Shown: piece by piece, positions 1 through 10,952 of the stretch
Numbering within the stretch: the first letter of the stretch is position 1
Layout of the letters: every line of letters starts with the position of its first letter
DNA from: Macrostomum hystrix
Lineage: Eukaryota; Platyhelminthes; Macrostomidae
Assembly (NCBI GenBank): GCA_950097015.1
Contig: CATNEN010000039.1
Coordinates: 19,957,501-20,021,500 of the forward strand
Length of the DNA stretch: 64,000 nt
Reading direction: 5' to 3'
Notes under the pieces: model-generated
Told to the model about the DNA's origin: nothing
Databases searched by the model: none
Seen by the model: only the letters and a program-made list of their open reading frames with translations
Translations under genes and position numbers: made by a program

Positions 1-181
1 ATGGCATACAAAAAATTACAATAAATTACTTAGTTTCAAAAAAAGAGAACTCACCTTTTGAGAAATGTAATTCTTTTTCCAAAAATAGAAAAAAACAAAA
101 AAATCCTGCAATATGCCAATACAAGACAGCAGGGGGAATTTATACATAAAGATAATTAGCTAGAGCATTGCCTCATTCGGT

Positions 182-3100
182 TCAGATGCTCGAAGCTGCG
201 TTCAACTCTTCGTACAGTCTGGCTAGTCGGTCGCCGAACATTTTGCGAAGCTGAATGCGCACGGCCTTGAAGGTTGGCGTCAGTAATCCGTTCTCGACTG
301 TGAATGGCTCAGGGTGGAGAAGTATATCCTTCACCTATGAAATTTAAAACAGGCGATACTACACGGAGTAATTTTAAACCAATATAGCAATTAGTTTTAC
401 TTTACGTATATGAACACAAATTCATTTTCGCACCTGTTCAAACGTAGTAAGACCATTGGCCTTCCCAGTCTTCAGCATGCTGCGTAAGATTTCGTTCTTC
501 AGGTCAGCATTCTCGCACAATTCCGTAGCATTTTCCGGCAAGCCGTGGACCATAGCCCAAGCTTGCAACTTCTCCGGATTGGGCACCACAATGCCTAGAA
601 TGAAGCTCTGAAGGCTATCGCCGTGTACGAACACCTGGTAGACGTACTGATCTATGCTGTAGATCTGCTCGATCTTCTCCGGTGCTACGTACAACCCCTG
701 CGACAGCTTGAATATGTGCTTCTTCCTGTCGATGATTTTCAAGAAGCCATCCGCAGTCCACTGTCCAATGTCGCCGGTGTGCAGCCAGCCGTCTGAGTCG
801 ATGATTTTAGCAGTTTCACTATCCATCTTGTAGTAGCCAGAAAAGACGTTCGATCCTTTGCAGCACACTTCGCCGCAACCGTCCTTGGAAAAGTAGTTCA
901 TCTCAGGCACATCCTGCAGTTGGATGATGTTACAGAACAGTGGTATGCCTACATTGCCAGTCGACGGGTTGCCAGGTAAAGTGATCGAGCAGGGGCCCGT
1001 GCACTCCGTCTGGCCGTAGCCCTCGATCACTGGGCAGCCGAATGCGGCGCGCGTGAAACGCATAACTTCCTCGGCAAGGGGCGCCGAGCCGACGATGACA
1101 ATACGAATTTGGTTGCCCGTTGACTCCTGTTTTTCAAGCAGTTGGAATGCATAGAGATTATAAGAAAACGAGTTTCTAGAATCACATTATAATACGTCAT
1201 TATACTCGTAAAAAACACGAGCCGTAAAAATTAAAAATTTTTAGTTACAGTTTGTTCACTTTGTTTGCCGCTATAGTTTCAACTTCTAATGACAACAAAT
1301 AACTGTGTACGGTCTCAGGTAGTTCATTTTGTACGCTTCAAAAGCTTTGGCGCGAACACAGACCACGACGCCAACGGTTGAAGCATTGTCGAGGAGGACC
1401 CAGGGACTATCACACGGGGCGCCAATACCACGGGGCGCCACTACCACATGGAGGCGCCACTATCATAAGGGGGCGCCACAATCACACGGGGGCGCTATAA
1501 CCACATGGAGGCGCCACTATCAGATGGGGGCGCCACTACCAGATGGGGGCGCCTGCACTACCAGATGGGGGCGCCACTACCAGATGGGGGCGCCACTACC
1601 ACATTGAGGCGCCACTACTCGTACTATGGGGTGCGACACAGTTTCGTCAGCCTATTAGCCTTGCTCCCACCCTGATCCGCTGAGGGCAAGTGGGACTCGG
1701 CGCGGATGATGTACCATGGCGTGGATGGCATCCACTTGACATGCTGTCGGAGCGATCGAGTCTATCAGCGTCCAGGTCTCGACGTTGTCACGCCCTCTCA
1801 AGCCCTCTAAAGTCCGACTTTAGGAACGGCCCCAACAAAACCAACTACAGTCGACGCGTCAGATTTGGGACCTGCAGTCGACGCGTCAGATTCGGGACCT
1901 TCTCTACCATAGACAACAGCGGCGGCCCCAACAAAACAAACTGCAGTCGACGCGTCAGATTCGGGACCTTCTCTACCATAGACAACAGCGGCGGCCCCAA
2001 CAAAACAAACTGCAGTCGACGCGTCAGATTCGTGACCTTCTCTACCATAGACAACAGCGGCGGCCCCAACAAAACAAACTGCAGTCGACGCGCCAGATTC
2101 GGGACCTTCTCTACCATAGACAACAGCGGCGGCCCCAACAAAACAAACTGCAGTCGACGCGTCAGATTCGTGACCTTCTCTACCATAGACAACAGCGGCG
2201 GCCCCAACAAAACAAACTGCAGTCGACGCGTCAGATTCGGGACCTTCTCTACCATAGACAACAGCGGCGGCCCCAACAAAACAAACTGCAGTCGACGCGT
2301 CAGATTTGGGACCTGCAGTCGACGCGTCAGATTTGGGACCTGCAGTCGACGCGTCAGATTTGGGACCTGCAGTCGACGCGTCAGATTTGGGACCTGCAGT
2401 CGACGCGTCAGATTCGGGACCTTCTCTACCATAGACAACAGCGGCGGCCCCAACAAAACAAACTGCAGTCGACGCGTCAGATTCGGGACCTTCTCTACCA
2501 TAGACAACAGCGGCGGCCCCAACAAAACAAACTGCAGTCGACGCGTCAGATTCGTGACCTTCTCTACCATAGACAACAGCGGCGGCCCCAACAAAACAAA
2601 CTGCAGTCGACGCGTCAGATTCGGGACCTTCTCTACCATAGACAACAGCGGCGGCCCCAACAAAACAAACTGCAGTCGACGCGTCAGATTCGTGACCTTC
2701 TCTACCATAGACAACAGCGGCGGCCCCAACAAAACAAACTGCAGTCGACGCGTCAGATTTGGGACCTGCAGTCGACGCGTCAGATTTGGGACCTGCAGTC
2801 GACGCGTCAGATTTGGGACCTGCAGTCGACGCGTCAGATTTGGGACCTGCAGTCGACGCGTCAGATTTGGGACCTGCAGTCGACGCGTCAGATTTGGGAC
2901 CTGCAGTCGACGCGTCAGATTCGGGACCTTCTCTACCATAAACAACAGCGGCGGCCCCAACAAAACAAACTGCAGTCGACGCGTCAGATTCTGGACCTTC
3001 TTTTCAATAGACAACAGTGTGACAAATCCCCGCTGTGGAGACTATATTTTTATTCAAATGGACATGGATAAAAACATTTGCAGCTATTGTCACACGCATA

Positions 3101-6100
3101 CACGCATATTAGCTCGAATAGCTTACCTGAATATTCTTAAACACCAGCGAATCCCAGAATGAATTTTTTCTTATTATGCCTCTGTCGACCTCGGCATTTT
3201 TTTTCCTAAGAGCCATTCGAAATATGGCGGCACGGAGACAGTTTGAGGTGGCCTGCATCATTGTTTTATCGTAGATGCGATTCAGCAAGCGCGGCACTGT
3301 ACAGAATATTGTCGGCTTCAACTCTTTCATGTCGTCAACAAGGGTTAGAATGTCGCCCCTGTAGAAGCCGATTCGTATGCCGTGAATGAAACATAAAATG
3401 TTCATCATTCGCTCGAAAATGTGAGCCAGCGGAAGGTAACTCAGGTAAATGTCCTCGGCCGTAGGAACCGAAACGTGCTGTTAATATTTTTGTGACGTAT
3501 GAAGCCTTTTAGACGAGATAAAAAGCTTACAAGTTTTCAATCTTTTTCAAAATCCCTTTTTAACTGTTTCATACTTATATATAGATTTTTCTTTAAGTCT
3601 TAAACCGTTAGAAAAAGCACCAAAATTTGAACTTACGTTTTTGCCGTAGGCAAGCAAAAACTCCTGTATACACAGCGCTTCGGACACAAGATTGCCATGG
3701 GTAATTTTAGCGCCCTTCGGTAGACCTAAAATTGGAGGTTCGTTTCCAATGCATAAGTCCCAAACTGTCTTATCAGTGTGTGTGTAAGTCCCGAGCTGTC
3801 TTATCAGTGTGTGTGTAAGTCCCAAACTGTCTTATCAGTGTGTGTGTAAGTCCCGAACTGTCTTATCAGTGTGTGTGTAAGTCCCTAGCTGTCTTATCAG
3901 TGTGTGTGTAAGTCCCGAGCTGTCTTATCAGTGTGTGTGCAAGTCCCTATAGCTGTCTTATCAGTGTGTGTGTAGTCCCGAGCTGTCTTATCAGTGTGTG
4001 TGTAAGTCCCGAGCTGTCTTATCAGTGTGTGTGTAAGTCCCTAGCTGTCTTATCAGTGTGTGTGTAAGTCCCGAGCTGTCTTATCAGTGTGTGTGTAAGT
4101 CTTATCAGTGTGTGTGTAAGTCCCGAGCTGTCTTATCAGTGTGTGTGTAAGTCCCTATAGCTGTCTTATCAGTGTGTGTGTGTAAGTCCCTAGCTGTCTT
4201 ATCAGTGTGTGTGTAAGTCCCGAGCTGTCTTATCAGTGTGTGTGTGAGTCTTATCAGTGTGTGTGTATGTCCCGAGCTGTCTTATCAGTGTGTGTGTAAG
4301 TCCCTAGCTGTCTTATCAGTGTGTGTGTAGTCCCGAGCTGTCTTATCAGTATGTGTGTAAGTCCCGAGCTGTCTTATCAGTGTGTGTGTAAGTCCCTAGC
4401 TGTCTTATCAGTGTGTGTGTAAGTCCCGAACTGTCTTATCAGTGTGTGTGTAAGTCCCGAGCTGTCTTATCAGTGTGTGTGTAAGTCCCAAACTGTCTTA
4501 TCAGTGTGTGTGTAAGTCCCGAACTGTCTTATCAGTGTGTGTGTAAGTCCCTAGCTGTCTTATCAGTGTGTGTGTAAGTCCCGAACTGTCTTATCAGTGT
4601 GTGTGTAAGTCCCTAGCTGTCTTATCAGTGTGTGTGTAAGTCCCGAGCTGTCTTATCAGTGTGTGTGCAAGTCCCTATAGCTGTCTTATCAGTGTGTGTG
4701 TAGTCCCGAGCTGTCTTATCAGTGTGTGTGTAAGTCCCGAGCTGTCTTATCAGTGTGTGTGTAAGTCCCTAGCTGTCTTATCAGTGTGTGTGTAAGTCCC
4801 GAGCTGTCTTATCAGTGTGTGTGTAAGTCTTATCAGTGTGTGTGTAAGTCCCGAGCTGTCTTATCAGTGTGTGTGTAAGTCCCTATAGCTGTCTTATCAG
4901 TGTGTGTGTGTAAGTCCCTAGCTGTCTTATCAGTGTGTGTGTAAGTCCCGAGCTGTCTTATCAGTGTGTGTGTGAGTCTTATCAGTGTGTGTGTATGTCC
5001 CGAGCTGTCTTATCAGTGTGTGTGTAAGTCCCTAGCTGTCTTATCAGTGTGTGTGTAGTCCCGAGCTGTCTTATCAGTATGTGTGTGTAAGTCCCGAGCT
5101 GTCTTATCAGTGTGTGTGTAAGTCCCGAGCTGTCTTATCACTGTGTGTGTAAGTCCCGAGCTGTCTTATCAGTGTGTGTGTAAGTCCCAAACTGTCTTAT
5201 TAGTGTGTGTGTAGTCCCGAGCTGTCTTATCAGTATGTGTGTGTAAGTCCCGAGCTGTCTTATCAGTATGTGTGTGTAAGTCCCGAGCTGTCTTATCAGT
5301 GTGTGTGTAAGTCCCTAGCTGTCTTATCAGTGTGTGTGTAGTCCCGAGCTGTCTTATCAGTGTGTGTGTAAGTCCCGAGCTGTCTTATCAGTGTGTCTGT
5401 AAGTCCCTAGCTGTCTTATCAGTGTGTGTGTAGTCCCGAGCTGTCTTATCAGTGTGTGTGTAAGTCCCGAGCTGTCTTATCAGTGTGTGTGTAAGTCCCG
5501 AGCTGTCTTATCAGTGTGTGTGTAAGTCTTATCAGTGTGTGTGTAAGTCCCGAGCTGTCTTATCAGTGTGTGTGTAAGTCCCTATAGCTGTCTTATCAGT
5601 GTGTGTGTGTAAGTCCCTAGCTGTCTTATCAGTGTGTGTGTAAGTCCCGAGCTGTCTTATCAGTGTGTGTGTGAGTCTTATCAGTGTGTGTGTATGTCCC
5701 GAGCTGTATTATCAGTGTGTGTGTAAGTCCCTAGCTGTCTTATCAGTGTGTGTGTACGTCCCGAGCTGTCTTATCAGTGTGTGTGTAAGTCCCGAGCTGT
5801 CTTATCAGTGTGTGTGTAAGTCCCGAGCTGTCTTATCACTGTGTGTGTATGTCCCGAGCTGTCTTATCAGTGTGTGTGTATGTCCCGAGCTGTCTTATCA
5901 GTGTGTGTGTAAGTCCCGAGCTGTCTTATCAGTGTGTGTGTATGTCCCGAACTGTCTTATCAGTGTGTGTGTATGTCCCGAGCTGTCTTATCAGTGTGTG
6001 TGTAAGTCCCGAGCTGTCTTATCAGTGTGTGTGTATGTCCCGAACTGTCTTATCAGTGTGTGTGTAAGTCCCGAGCTGTCTTATCAGTGTGTGTGTAAGT

Positions 6101-9100
6101 CCCTAGCTGTCTTATCAGTGTGTGTGTAAGTCCCTATAGCTATCTTATCAGTGTGTGTGTAAGTCCCGAACTGTCTTATCAGTGTGTGTGTAAGTCCCAA
6201 ACTGTCTTATCAGTGTGTGTGTGAGTCCCTAGCTGTCTTATCAGTGTGTGTGTAAGTCCCTAGCTGTCTTATCAGTGTGTGTGTGAGTCCCTAGCTGTCT
6301 TATCAGTGTGTGTGTACGTCCCGAGCTGTCTTATCAGTGTGTGTGTAAGTCCCGAGCTGTATTATCAGTGTGCGTGTAAGTCCCTAGCTGTCTTATCAGT
6401 GTGTGTGTAAGTCCCGAGCTGTCTTATCAGTGTGTATGTGTGTAAGTCCCGAGCTGTCTTAGGTATCAGTGTGTGTATGTGTGTGTAAGTCTTATCAGTA
6501 TGTGTGTGTGTAAGTCCCGAGCTATCACATGCTCGTATATTCTAATAGATTGAGCATTATTATCTAGCTATCTAGCCACTATCAATCTCCATCGGACACT
6601 CAAACATTTTTGTTTGAATTTTCTTTAATCCATTTTGATCGGGGATTTACCCGACGTCAATCGTTCAGATCGGCACGAAATCTCGTATTTAATATCGAGA
6701 TTCTGCAATATGTCCTATTCAAATCAGAGAGTATAATGATTAACCAACTCAAAATTAACTTGACAGTGGCTCCGAGGCACTGGCAAAAACATCAATGTAC
6801 TTTTGCAATCTGCTTTGCGACCTATCCGAGAAGCTTTTCAACGTTTCTTGGAATATACAGTCGAGAGAAGATTTAGCAGTTATTAAGACTGTTATCGAAT
6901 GAAGAGTCAACAAAAACATCATTTAATCCATCTAAATCCTTCAGATCCTTCGCGGACACTGATTGATTGACAGTGTTGTCGATTTTTTATGATTCCAATG
7001 CAGTGTTTTTCAGTGGGATTTGAGTCTGACTTGAGCTGTGAGAATACAAATAAGGACAAGCTCTGTGGATAAGATGGTTTTTTCCATCAGTGGCGCAGCC
7101 AGGATTTTTTCTAGGGCGGGGGGCCGCCACTTTATGCAGGGGGCGCCAATTTATGCAGGGGGCGCCACTACATTCAGGGGGCGCCACTTTATGCAGGGGG
7201 CGCCACTACATGCAGGGGGGCGCCACTTTATGCAGGGGGCGCCACTACATGCAGGGGGGCGCCACTTCATACAGGGGGCGCGCCACTACAAGTAGGGGGG
7301 GCGCCAATACGTGCAGGGGTGCCACATAGTTCGTCAGTCGATTGGCGGGACCGCGGCACCCCTTGCCCTCTCCCCTAGCTACGCCCCAGGTTTCCATCCC
7401 CATTTACCAGTAGTGCCGCTAGTGTAGCAGAGGAGAGCCAAGCTGTCCCTACCAGGCGCTTGACTTGGCTCAGCGGGATTTTCCCGACCTGCCTTGAGCA
7501 ACTCCTGCCAGCTCCAGATCTGCTGCTCGGTCTCGCCAATTTTCGGCAGCCGGCCAGTCAGCTGAATAATGTAGCGCAGCTGGTTGGCACATTTCAGGCG
7601 TTGTAAATTGGCCACATGCTGCGGAGTTTCGCACAAAATGGTGGTGATGTTTGTCTGCTGCAAAATGAAGTCAATGGACTCGGAATTCAGAGTGTCGTAC
7701 AGCGGAACGGGCACGAAGCCGAATAGGAAGCAGCCAAGCTCCAGGATGATCCATTCGGCTCGATTCTTTGAGTAGATGCCGACAAATGTGTTTGGCTTTA
7801 GCTTCAGTACAATAGACAGGTAAGAGCCAGCGTTGATGGCCTGCGTATATACCTGCGGGAGAATTTTTCCGCGTTGAAATTCTCTTCAAATTTCGTCAAT
7901 TTAGACTGATCTTATGAAAAAAAAATTATGTGGTGTGGTTGTACAAGGGTTTGTAGCCTAGTGTTTGGTTCACTCAACTGTTAAATGGGTATCAGCATCA
8001 GCAGCAGAGCGGTTAACGCGTTTGCCTCTCGCACCAAGGTCCCTGAGCTCTATTCCGCGGCGAGGCCGCATTCATTTGGGGCGCAGCCGCGGAGAGAAGG
8101 CTTGGGGTCTTGTGTATACTGTCTGACGATGAGAAAGCCAGGGCAGATGTACACGCCTGTGTGAGCGTATGCCTGCGCACGGTATCTGTATACGCAGCCT
8201 TCCGATGCGCCGCGTATAAATAGCTGCGGCTGTGCTGTCGGCTGCACGTCTGCCCATTTAGGCAAAATAAACCAAAAGTTATTTTCAAAATGAAAGATTA
8301 CTTTGTCGAGAAATGTTTAGTAAAAAATCTGGCATCTTGAAGAAATATAATTAGCAGTCTCGCAAATGCTAATAGTACAAGTCGGATGAAGATTTTTACG
8401 AAATGATATTGCTGCGTGCCGTGTCACTGGGTGCTTTTTATAGTTAATAGGCTGTACTAAAAAGATTCAGATATTTCAATACAATTTCTTTGCAATTGAT
8501 AAAAATGACATATCGCCTACCTCCTGATAGGAGAGCCAGGTATACGGTGAATTTATATCGGTCCTGGTGCCCAAACACGGTCTAGAAGCTGAGATTTTCA
8601 AACCAGCCTTGAAGACGTCGATCAAGTTGACAATGGAATGCGCTTCGAACTTCTTTCTGAACACTTCCAGCCTCTGTACAGTAGTCAGTAGGTTGGCGAT
8701 TAATGTTGACAACGATGCGCAAATATTACTTTTGTGTTAGTCAATCTAAAGGCACAGTTGTGTATACACTGCCTACAACAACCCCAAACCCTACCCCCCG
8801 CTGGTGTGACTGGCGCGTTCTGACAGGGACAGAATGACAGAATGACATAGAGCAAGCAGTCTATGGCCAACTTTCTTCACGCGCTGACAAACTCCACAGA
8901 GTGTCTAGGAAGCCTTCTGTCGATCGATCGCTCTGTGTGTGGGGTTTGCTTTAAACCCCACACACTTTTTGCTTTAAAGTTGGCCATAGACTGCTTGCTC
9001 TATGTCATTCTGTCACTTTTTTATTCGACCTGTCTGTGCTAAACGGCAAGCTGTTCCGAGCCACTCCAGAATAAAAAAATACGGTGAAACAGAAAGTGTT

Positions 9101-10035
9101 GCAGAGATTCCCAGCTTTCATTTGCACTAATTTTCATTTGAAACGGATGGAAATTATGGATACTAGAGGCAACAGAAGCAACCGTACAAGAACTTTTGTT
9201 AGACAGTATATCTCCTGCTGCTTCAGTTGTGTATCAGACGGACGATAGTCTTTTTGTGCAGTCTTTTTGTTACATCGCTTTTCATTTAAAGACTACTTTG
9301 ATAACTGCGCCCCGAAAATGTTGCGTTGCTAGTTCTATTATTTGACCGAAAAAACCTGCGTATTTGCTTTGTTCAATCGAAATGTGGGTTGGGATTTAAC
9401 GGAGCTCAATATCATATCGATAGATCGAAACGACAGGCCAGAAGAATTGGAGCAGTTTAAGAGGCTAGATTAGCTTGCCATGCTGGAACGACCTTATTGC
9501 GAGTCTGAAAGTAGATCCTATCGTTGCACAGCACTTATGTCAATTTGCAATGAAGACGTATATTTGTTTGATCTGGACACACGTGGAGAGATCAAAATCA
9601 AGATATTCATTTCGCAGAAGTTTGTTGTTCGTGGGTCAATGTGATTAAACCGATATGAATTCGCCAAATTATGTTTATACAGAACCGTGTCATTTGTCAT
9701 TGTCACCAGAGACTTCGACAAGAATCGCAGAATATCTGTCTCGACGATACTGGCTCGTACGGCTTGGAAAATTAGTTCATCATCGAAAACTTTGCTTTAG
9801 ATGGTGGACTTTCACGAAAATCGGTCATTCGGTTTGAGAGCGATTGTGAAATTGGCAGTGGGTATTTGAAATTCGCGGTCTTTCTTTCTACTGTTAACGC
9901 TTTCGCCAAACTAACACTTCGCAACTTCGCCCCGTAAAAAGCTGAACTTTTTACCTTTTTTTGCTGGTCAATTGACGAGCAGCTCAGTACTTCATCGCCC
10001 TCGGAGTTCTGCGGATCGACTTGATTTTGTGGCAT
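182..10035 (-). CDS. ACSL: Long-chain acyl-CoA synthetase (ACSL1/5/6 type), 7 coding exons
   Basis: The enzyme activates long-chain fatty acids to acyl-CoA through an acyl-AMP intermediate, usually at ER, mitochondrial outer or peroxisomal membranes. Exons in transcript order: 9955-10035, 8521-8673, 7408-7852, 3637-3725, 3127-3477, 434-1126, 182-334. All junctions are GT-AG and phases match, giving about 654 aa. Visible motifs: AMP-binding loop TSGTTGLPKG (about residues 222-231, split by an intron after TSGTTG), SYLPLAHIFER, a GDILTLVDDMKELKPTIF block, GYGQTEC (409-415), DGWLHTGD (485-492), IDRKKHIFKLSQG, and the C-terminal LLTPTFKAVR. Family knowledge places these with the ACSL1/5/6 branch rather than ACSL3/4 or bubblegum. 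The first exon (27 aa, MPQNQVDPQ...) has no family match and is chosen from its ATG, donor and phase, so the start is the weakest part. I see no N-terminal membrane anchor. Introns 3, 4 and 6 here carry repeat or SINE sequence; the largest intron (3726-7407) is mostly minisatellite. Confidence 0.9.
1410..1625. repeat. GGCGCC-core minisatellite, ACSL intron
   Basis: About ten degenerate copies of a roughly 19-23 bp unit built around GGGGGCGCCACTACCAGAT. It lies in the last large ACSL intron (1127-3126). The same GGCGCCACTAC core recurs at 7111-7325 in another intron of the same gene. Confidence 0.85.
1840..3016. repeat. Composite 27/69-bp minisatellite, ACSL intron
   Basis: Two unit types alternate. 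A 27-bp unit centres on CTGCAGTCGACGCGTC. A 69-bp unit is the same core plus a 42-bp insert that starts TTCTCTACCATAGACAACAG. Both lengths are multiples of 3 and lack stops on both strands, which produces long artefactual frames (490 aa plus, 389 aa minus). A block of several 69-bp units followed by a run of 27-bp units occurs twice, so there is higher-order structure. Confidence 0.92.
3757..6527. repeat. 31-bp minisatellite (about 89 copies), ACSL intron
   Basis: The unit starts GTCCCGAGCTGTCTTATCAG and ends in a (TG)n TAA tail. Variants carry CCTAGCTG, CCAAACTG, CCTATAGCTG or a shortened tail. The order of variants around 3885-4340 recurs around 4610-5070, an offset of about 728 bp, so a block of about 23 units was duplicated. 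It fills most of the 3.7-kb intron between the exons that encode the two halves of the AMP-binding loop. Confidence 0.95.
7111..7325. repeat. GGCGCC-core minisatellite, second copy
   Basis: About ten copies of a 19-21 bp unit, GGGGGCGCCACTACATGCA and variants. It is related to the array at 1410-1625 by the shared GGGGGCGCCAC core. It lies just inside the 5' part of the ACSL intron 3726-7407, close to the exon that ends at 7408. Confidence 0.85.
7940..8275 (+). mobile_element. Composite tRNA-derived SINE in ACSL intron
   Basis: The first part (TTTGTAGCCTAGTGTTTGG, then CTGTTAAATGGGTATCAGCA) is an internally deleted copy of the SINE seen whole at 43211-43538. It runs into a different tRNA-like head (GCAGAGCGGTTAACGCG ... 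CCCTGAGCTCTATTCC). It ends with the 3' body shared with the other copies, including ATAGCTGCGGCTGTGCTGTC. It may be a nested insertion or a chimeric subfamily. The open frames read here in several phases are artefacts. Confidence 0.8.
8835..9015. mobile_element. Foldback element with perfect 40-bp inverted repeats
   Basis: The 40-bp sequence starting at 8835 (TGACAGAATGACATAGAGCA...) is repeated as its exact reverse complement at 8976-9015. Inside lies a second perfect palindrome with 13-bp arms (8935-8947 and 8953-8965, GTGTGTGGGGTTT). The whole 181 bp would fold into a hairpin with a secondary stem. It lies in an ACSL intron and has no coding capacity. Confidence 0.88.
9016..9954. other. 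ACSL first intron, no recognised gene
   Basis: Nothing codes here convincingly. The stretch around 9690-9790 resembles 27062-27140 (shared GACAAGAATCGC and nearby TTGTCACCAG), so it probably holds a decayed dispersed repeat. Confidence 0.5.
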
Positions 10036-10952
10036 CTTGAGCCAAGTCTTATTGGCAAACTTCTATACGTATAGTTCCGAACACTCAGGCGGCTTAATTT
10101 GTGTTGTCTTCTGTCTGCTCTTTTTCCTAACGATCTTTACAATATTTTTGTATTCTTATCTAAATTGAGAAGTACACTCTATGGCTGAAGCAAGCGCCCG
10201 AAGTAAAAAATAGTTGTCCTATGAAAAGAGGCTTCCATTATCAATCTAGGCCACGCCCATATTTTTCTTACGCGGATTTTTTCAGCTCTCACCCATCATT
10301 CGAATTGGCTAGGAGCAGATAAAAAGCCTTGCCCGTGTAGTCTTAGGCCGATTGGACAAGACAAAAATCTCCTTTTCAAATTCTGTAGATCATTTCCTAT
10401 AGCTCCTAATTGAAAAAGGATAGCTGCGAATCTAAGAATTTTCGCAGACATCCGGAATCAAATAATTTCGCACCGATTCTTCTGTCGAGATTAAATTCGC
10501 TGATTACGTCACGCCAAGTGGCAGATAAAAGTACATTTCAGCGCTAAATTGCACTCTTATAAGTTCCCTTTCGCTATTTTTGCTATGTTTTGTTTATCAC
10601 AAGTAACTGCTTTATTTTACCATAGACTATTCGGTTTGTTTTGTCGAGATAAATCAAGTTAGCACGATTTAAATTTTCCAAATCTTGAAAATTCACACTA
10701 TTTTGATCTTATTTAAAACTGCACATTTTTGTTATACTAAAATATCAGTTATTTTGGATGACGATTTTTATTAACATAATATAGTTGACACATAATACAG
10801 CTTACAAATTCCTTTGTACAAAAGCGATCTATGATGAAGCACCAAATAAGGTTCTTTAAAAAACGGAACTATCTTCAAAGAAAGCATAGGAAGTTTAACG
10901 ATGAAACTGAAGTAAATTTACTAATCAGAAGAATTGAAAGTATTAGCTCAGA
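10036..10952. other. Intergenic: ACSL upstream region and ENaC 3' flank
   Basis: About 0.9 kb of AT-rich sequence lies between the proposed ACSL start and the ENaC stop codon. I see no repeat array or gene. It should hold the ACSL promoter and the end of the ENaC transcript. Confidence 0.5.

Noticed and set aside
2300-2420. Possible vector polylinker (PstI-SalI-MluI sites)
   Set aside because: The sites occur in dozens of tandem copies within genomic minisatellite and show natural variants.
1690-3162. 490-residue frame and its 389-residue antisense
   Set aside because: They arise from 27/69-bp units that are multiples of 3, inside an ACSL intron.
6610-6876. 88-residue plus frame in an ACSL intron
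   Set aside because: No similarity recognised, no start context, and it sits within an intron of the opposite-strand gene.
8013-8288. Three overlapping minus frames near 8050-8288
   Set aside because: They lie in the composite SINE and its body, so not genes.
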